Position numbers and translations under genes: made by a program. Under the pieces are notes generated by a model. That model was not told where the DNA came from. It saw only the letters and a list, made by a program, of their open reading frames with translations, and searched no databases. A DNA stretch of 8,987 nucleotides from positions 4,382-13,368 of the forward strand of contig DYPB01000006.1 in the NCBI GenBank assembly GCA_020720185.1. The letters are read 5' to 3'. The stretch comes from Flavobacterium psychrophilum. GTDB lineage: Bacteria > Bacteroidota > Bacteroidia > Flavobacteriales > Flavobacteriaceae. This document shows, one piece after another, positions 7,871 through 8,987 of the stretch (the first letter of the stretch is position 1; each line of letters opens with the position of its first letter).

Positions 7871-7945
7871 GGTGGCTGACCGGGTTCGAACCGGCGACCC
7901 TCGGCACCACAAACCAATACTCTAACCAGCTGAGCTACAACCACC
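7871..7945 (-). tRNA. tRNA-His (anticodon GTG)
   Basis: Read on the - strand this folds as a complete cloverleaf. The acceptor stem is GTGGTTG paired with CAGCCAC. It is preceded by an encoded G at position -1, which faces C73; this extra G-1:C73 pair is the identity mark of histidine tRNA. The D arm is GCTC/GAGT with loop AGCTGGTTA. The anticodon stem TTGGT/GCCGA carries the loop TTGTGGT, giving anticodon GTG. The T arm is GCCGG-TTCGAAC-CCGGT. The 3' CCA is not encoded (the bases after C73 are CAT), so it must be added by the nucleotidyltransferase. The gene stands alone, convergent to the M28 gene, with its own promoter and terminator. Confidence 0.97.
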
Positions 7946-7953
7946 ATTTTTAA

Positions 7954-7994
7954 TAGTTTGCAAATGTACTACAAATGTTTTATTTTGCAAACTA
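7954..7994. repeat. 11-bp perfect inverted repeat enclosing the tRNA-His promoter
   Basis: TAGTTTGCAAA (7954-7964) and TTTGCAAACTA (7984-7994) are exact reverse complements separated by 19 bases. Each arm also contains the self-complementary octamer TTTGCAAA (7957-7964 and 7984-7991). The arms cover the TTTG parts of both the -7 and the -33 box, so a protein bound here would compete with RNA polymerase. Part of the symmetry follows from both boxes containing TTTG, but the flanking match goes beyond that. Confidence 0.7.
7961..7991 (-). promoter_or_regulatory. tRNA-His promoter, Bacteroidota sigma-A type
   Basis: On the - strand the -33 box TTTG (7988-7991) is separated by 19 bases from the -7 box TACATTTG (7961-7968), which fits the Bacteroidota consensus TTTG-N19-TAnnTTTG exactly. 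Transcription would start near 7954-7957, about ten bases before the mature tRNA 5' end at 7945. Confidence 0.85.
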
Positions 7995-8069
7995 AAAAAA
8001 GAAAAAAATATACATTTTGTTGTTAGAAATTTAATTATTGAAGCCCAATACTTGATATTGAGACTATTA

Positions 8070-8077
8070 TAAATTTG
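8070..8077 (+). promoter_or_regulatory. candidate -7 box for the binding-protein gene
   Basis: TAAATTTG fits the Bacteroidota -7 consensus TAnnTTTG and lies 57 bases before the ATG at 8135. The nearest suitable TTG (8052-8054) is only 15 bases upstream, shorter than the usual spacing of about 19, so the -33 element is uncertain. The rest of the divergent space at 7946-8134 shows no riboswitch or hidden gene. Confidence 0.4.
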
Positions 8078-8134
8078 TGATGCCATATTTTTTATTTGGA
8101 TTGCACGAATTAATAAATTATAAAAAATAAAAAT

Positions 8135-8987
8135 ATGCAAAAGATGAAGATTTGTGGTGTTCCAGAACATTTTAACCTTCCTTGGGAGTTAGCTATAGAT
8201 AATAAAGATTTTGAAACTCAAAATGTTGATTTACAATGGATTGATGTTCCAGAAGGTACAGGAAAAATGTGTCAGATGTTGAGAAATGCAGAAGCTGATA
8301 TTGCTGTAATTTTAACTGAAGGAATTATAAAAGATATTATTGCTGGAAATAACTCTAAAATTATACAAATTTATGTAGAAAGTCCTTTAATTTGGGGAAT
8401 TCATGTAGCAAAAAATTCAAAATACTATGATGTTAAAGATTTAGAAAATAAAAAACCTGCAATTTCTCGAATTGGATCGGGTTCTCATTTAATGTCATTT
8501 GTGAATGCAAAGAATAATAATTGGAATATAAAGAATATTGATTTTGAAATAGTCAATACCATTGACGGAGCAGTAAATGCTTTGAAAGATGGTTTGGCTG
8601 ACTATTTTATGTGGGAAAAATTTATGACAAAGCCACTTGTAGATGCTGGGATTTTTCGTAGAGTTGGGGATTGTCCAACTCCTTGGCCGTGTTTTGTAAT
8701 TGCTGTTCGGAACGAAATTATTGAGAAATATCCAACAGAGATAAAAAAAATATTAGCAATAATTAATAATAAAACTGAAGTTTTTAAACAAATACCTAAT
8801 ATAGATTTAATTTTGTCATCAAAATACAATCAAAAAATAGAGGATATCCAAGAGTGGATTTCTTTAACAAATTGGTCTAACAAAAATTTATCAGTCAAAT
8901 TGTTTGATAAAATTCAGAATGAACTATTTGAATGTAAAATTATTGATAAAAAAGTTGATTATAAAAACATTGTTACAACTATATTTT
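8135..8987 (+). CDS. Ca3427-like periplasmic-binding-protein-fold protein (3' end outside window)
   Basis: The gene is open from ATG 8135 through 284 codons to the right edge. It resembles the Ca3427-like subfamily of type 2 periplasmic binding proteins, related to NMT1/ThiY and SsuA-type solute receptors. Segments I recognise as family-typical are GVPEHFNLPW (residues 8-17), EGTGKM (40-45), SRIGSGSHLM (111-120), DYFMWEKFMTKP (156-167) and CPTPWPCFVIA (180-190). There is no signal peptide or lipobox: the first beta strand (MKICGV) begins within the first ten residues, so the protein is probably cytoplasmic, unlike transport receptors. The ligand is unknown; a thiamine-precursor-like or sulfonate-like small molecule is only an analogy. 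A second in-frame ATG at 8144 would also leave the fold intact. Compared with relatives of roughly this size, only a short C-terminal tail should be missing. It is transcribed divergently from tRNA-His, and no transporter gene is visible beside it. Confidence 0.8.
   Translation, partial: MQKMKICGVPEHFNLPWELAIDNKDFETQNVDLQWIDVPEGTGKMCQMLRNAEADIAVILTEGIIKDIIAGNNSKIIQIYVESPLIWGIHVAKNSKYYDVKDLENKKPAISRIGSGSHLMSFVNAKNNNWNIKNIDFEIVNTIDGAVNALKDGLADYFMWEKFMTKPLVDAGIFRRVGDCPTPWPCFVIAVRNEIIEKYPTEIKKILAIINNKTEVFKQIPNIDLILSSKYNQKIEDIQEWISLTNWSNKNLSVKLFDKIQNELFECKIIDKKVDYKNIVTTIF

Noticed and set aside
7662..7910. Open frame on the - strand across the M28 end, terminator and tRNA
   Set aside because: It overlaps the tRNA-His gene and the hairpin, and its translation has no recognisable domain. 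It is a chance frame.
7995..8134. Possible riboswitch (for example a thiamine type) upstream of the binding-protein gene
   Set aside because: No CTGAGA core or stable paired structure is visible in this A/T-rich spacer.
7922..8170. Open frame on the - strand across the tRNA 5' half and the divergent spacer
   Set aside because: It covers the tRNA, its promoter and the start of the binding-protein gene, and its product looks random.

Overview
The window looks like chromosomal DNA of a gliding or type IX-secreting member of the Bacteroidota, near Flavobacteriia, Cytophagia or Chitinophagia. The evidence is a very AT-rich sequence, starts preceded by A/T-rich leaders with no Shine-Dalgarno purine block, promoter boxes of the Bacteroidota type (TTTG ... 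TAnnTTTG), a PorX regulator, and GldF/GldG proteins. No phage, transposon, CRISPR or defence gene is visible.

Positions 120-7813 hold six genes, all on the + strand, separated by only 14-58 bases, so they probably form one operon or a few overlapping transcripts. In order they are: an M48 metallopeptidase lipoprotein, a UMF1-family (Atg22-like) MFS transporter, the response regulator/PglZ-phosphodiesterase PorX, the tRNA t6A-synthesis ATPase TsaE, a single 795-residue GldF-GldG fusion, and an M28 metallopeptidase lipoprotein. An open frame at 2-115 may be the C-terminal end of one more gene upstream. The core (porX, tsaE, gldFG) places a type IX secretion regulator beside a gliding-motility ABC transporter subunit; the partner ATPase GldA and the sensor kinase PorY are not in the window.

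At 7826-7863 a hairpin terminator lies between the convergent M28 gene (+) and a tRNA-His gene (-, 7871-7945). The tRNA has a near-ideal Bacteroidota promoter whose two boxes are embedded in the arms of an 11-bp perfect inverted repeat. The 189-base space at 7946-8134 is divergent. From 8135 a + strand gene for a periplasmic-binding-protein-fold (Ca3427/NMT1-like) protein without a signal peptide runs off the right edge.

Most of the window is ordinary core genome. The items most worth a second look are the GldF-GldG fusion, the short tandem repeat placed exactly at its joint (a one-unit slip would restore a stand-alone GldF), and the symmetrical repeat at the tRNA-His promoter. I found no convincing sign of a wholly new biological system.
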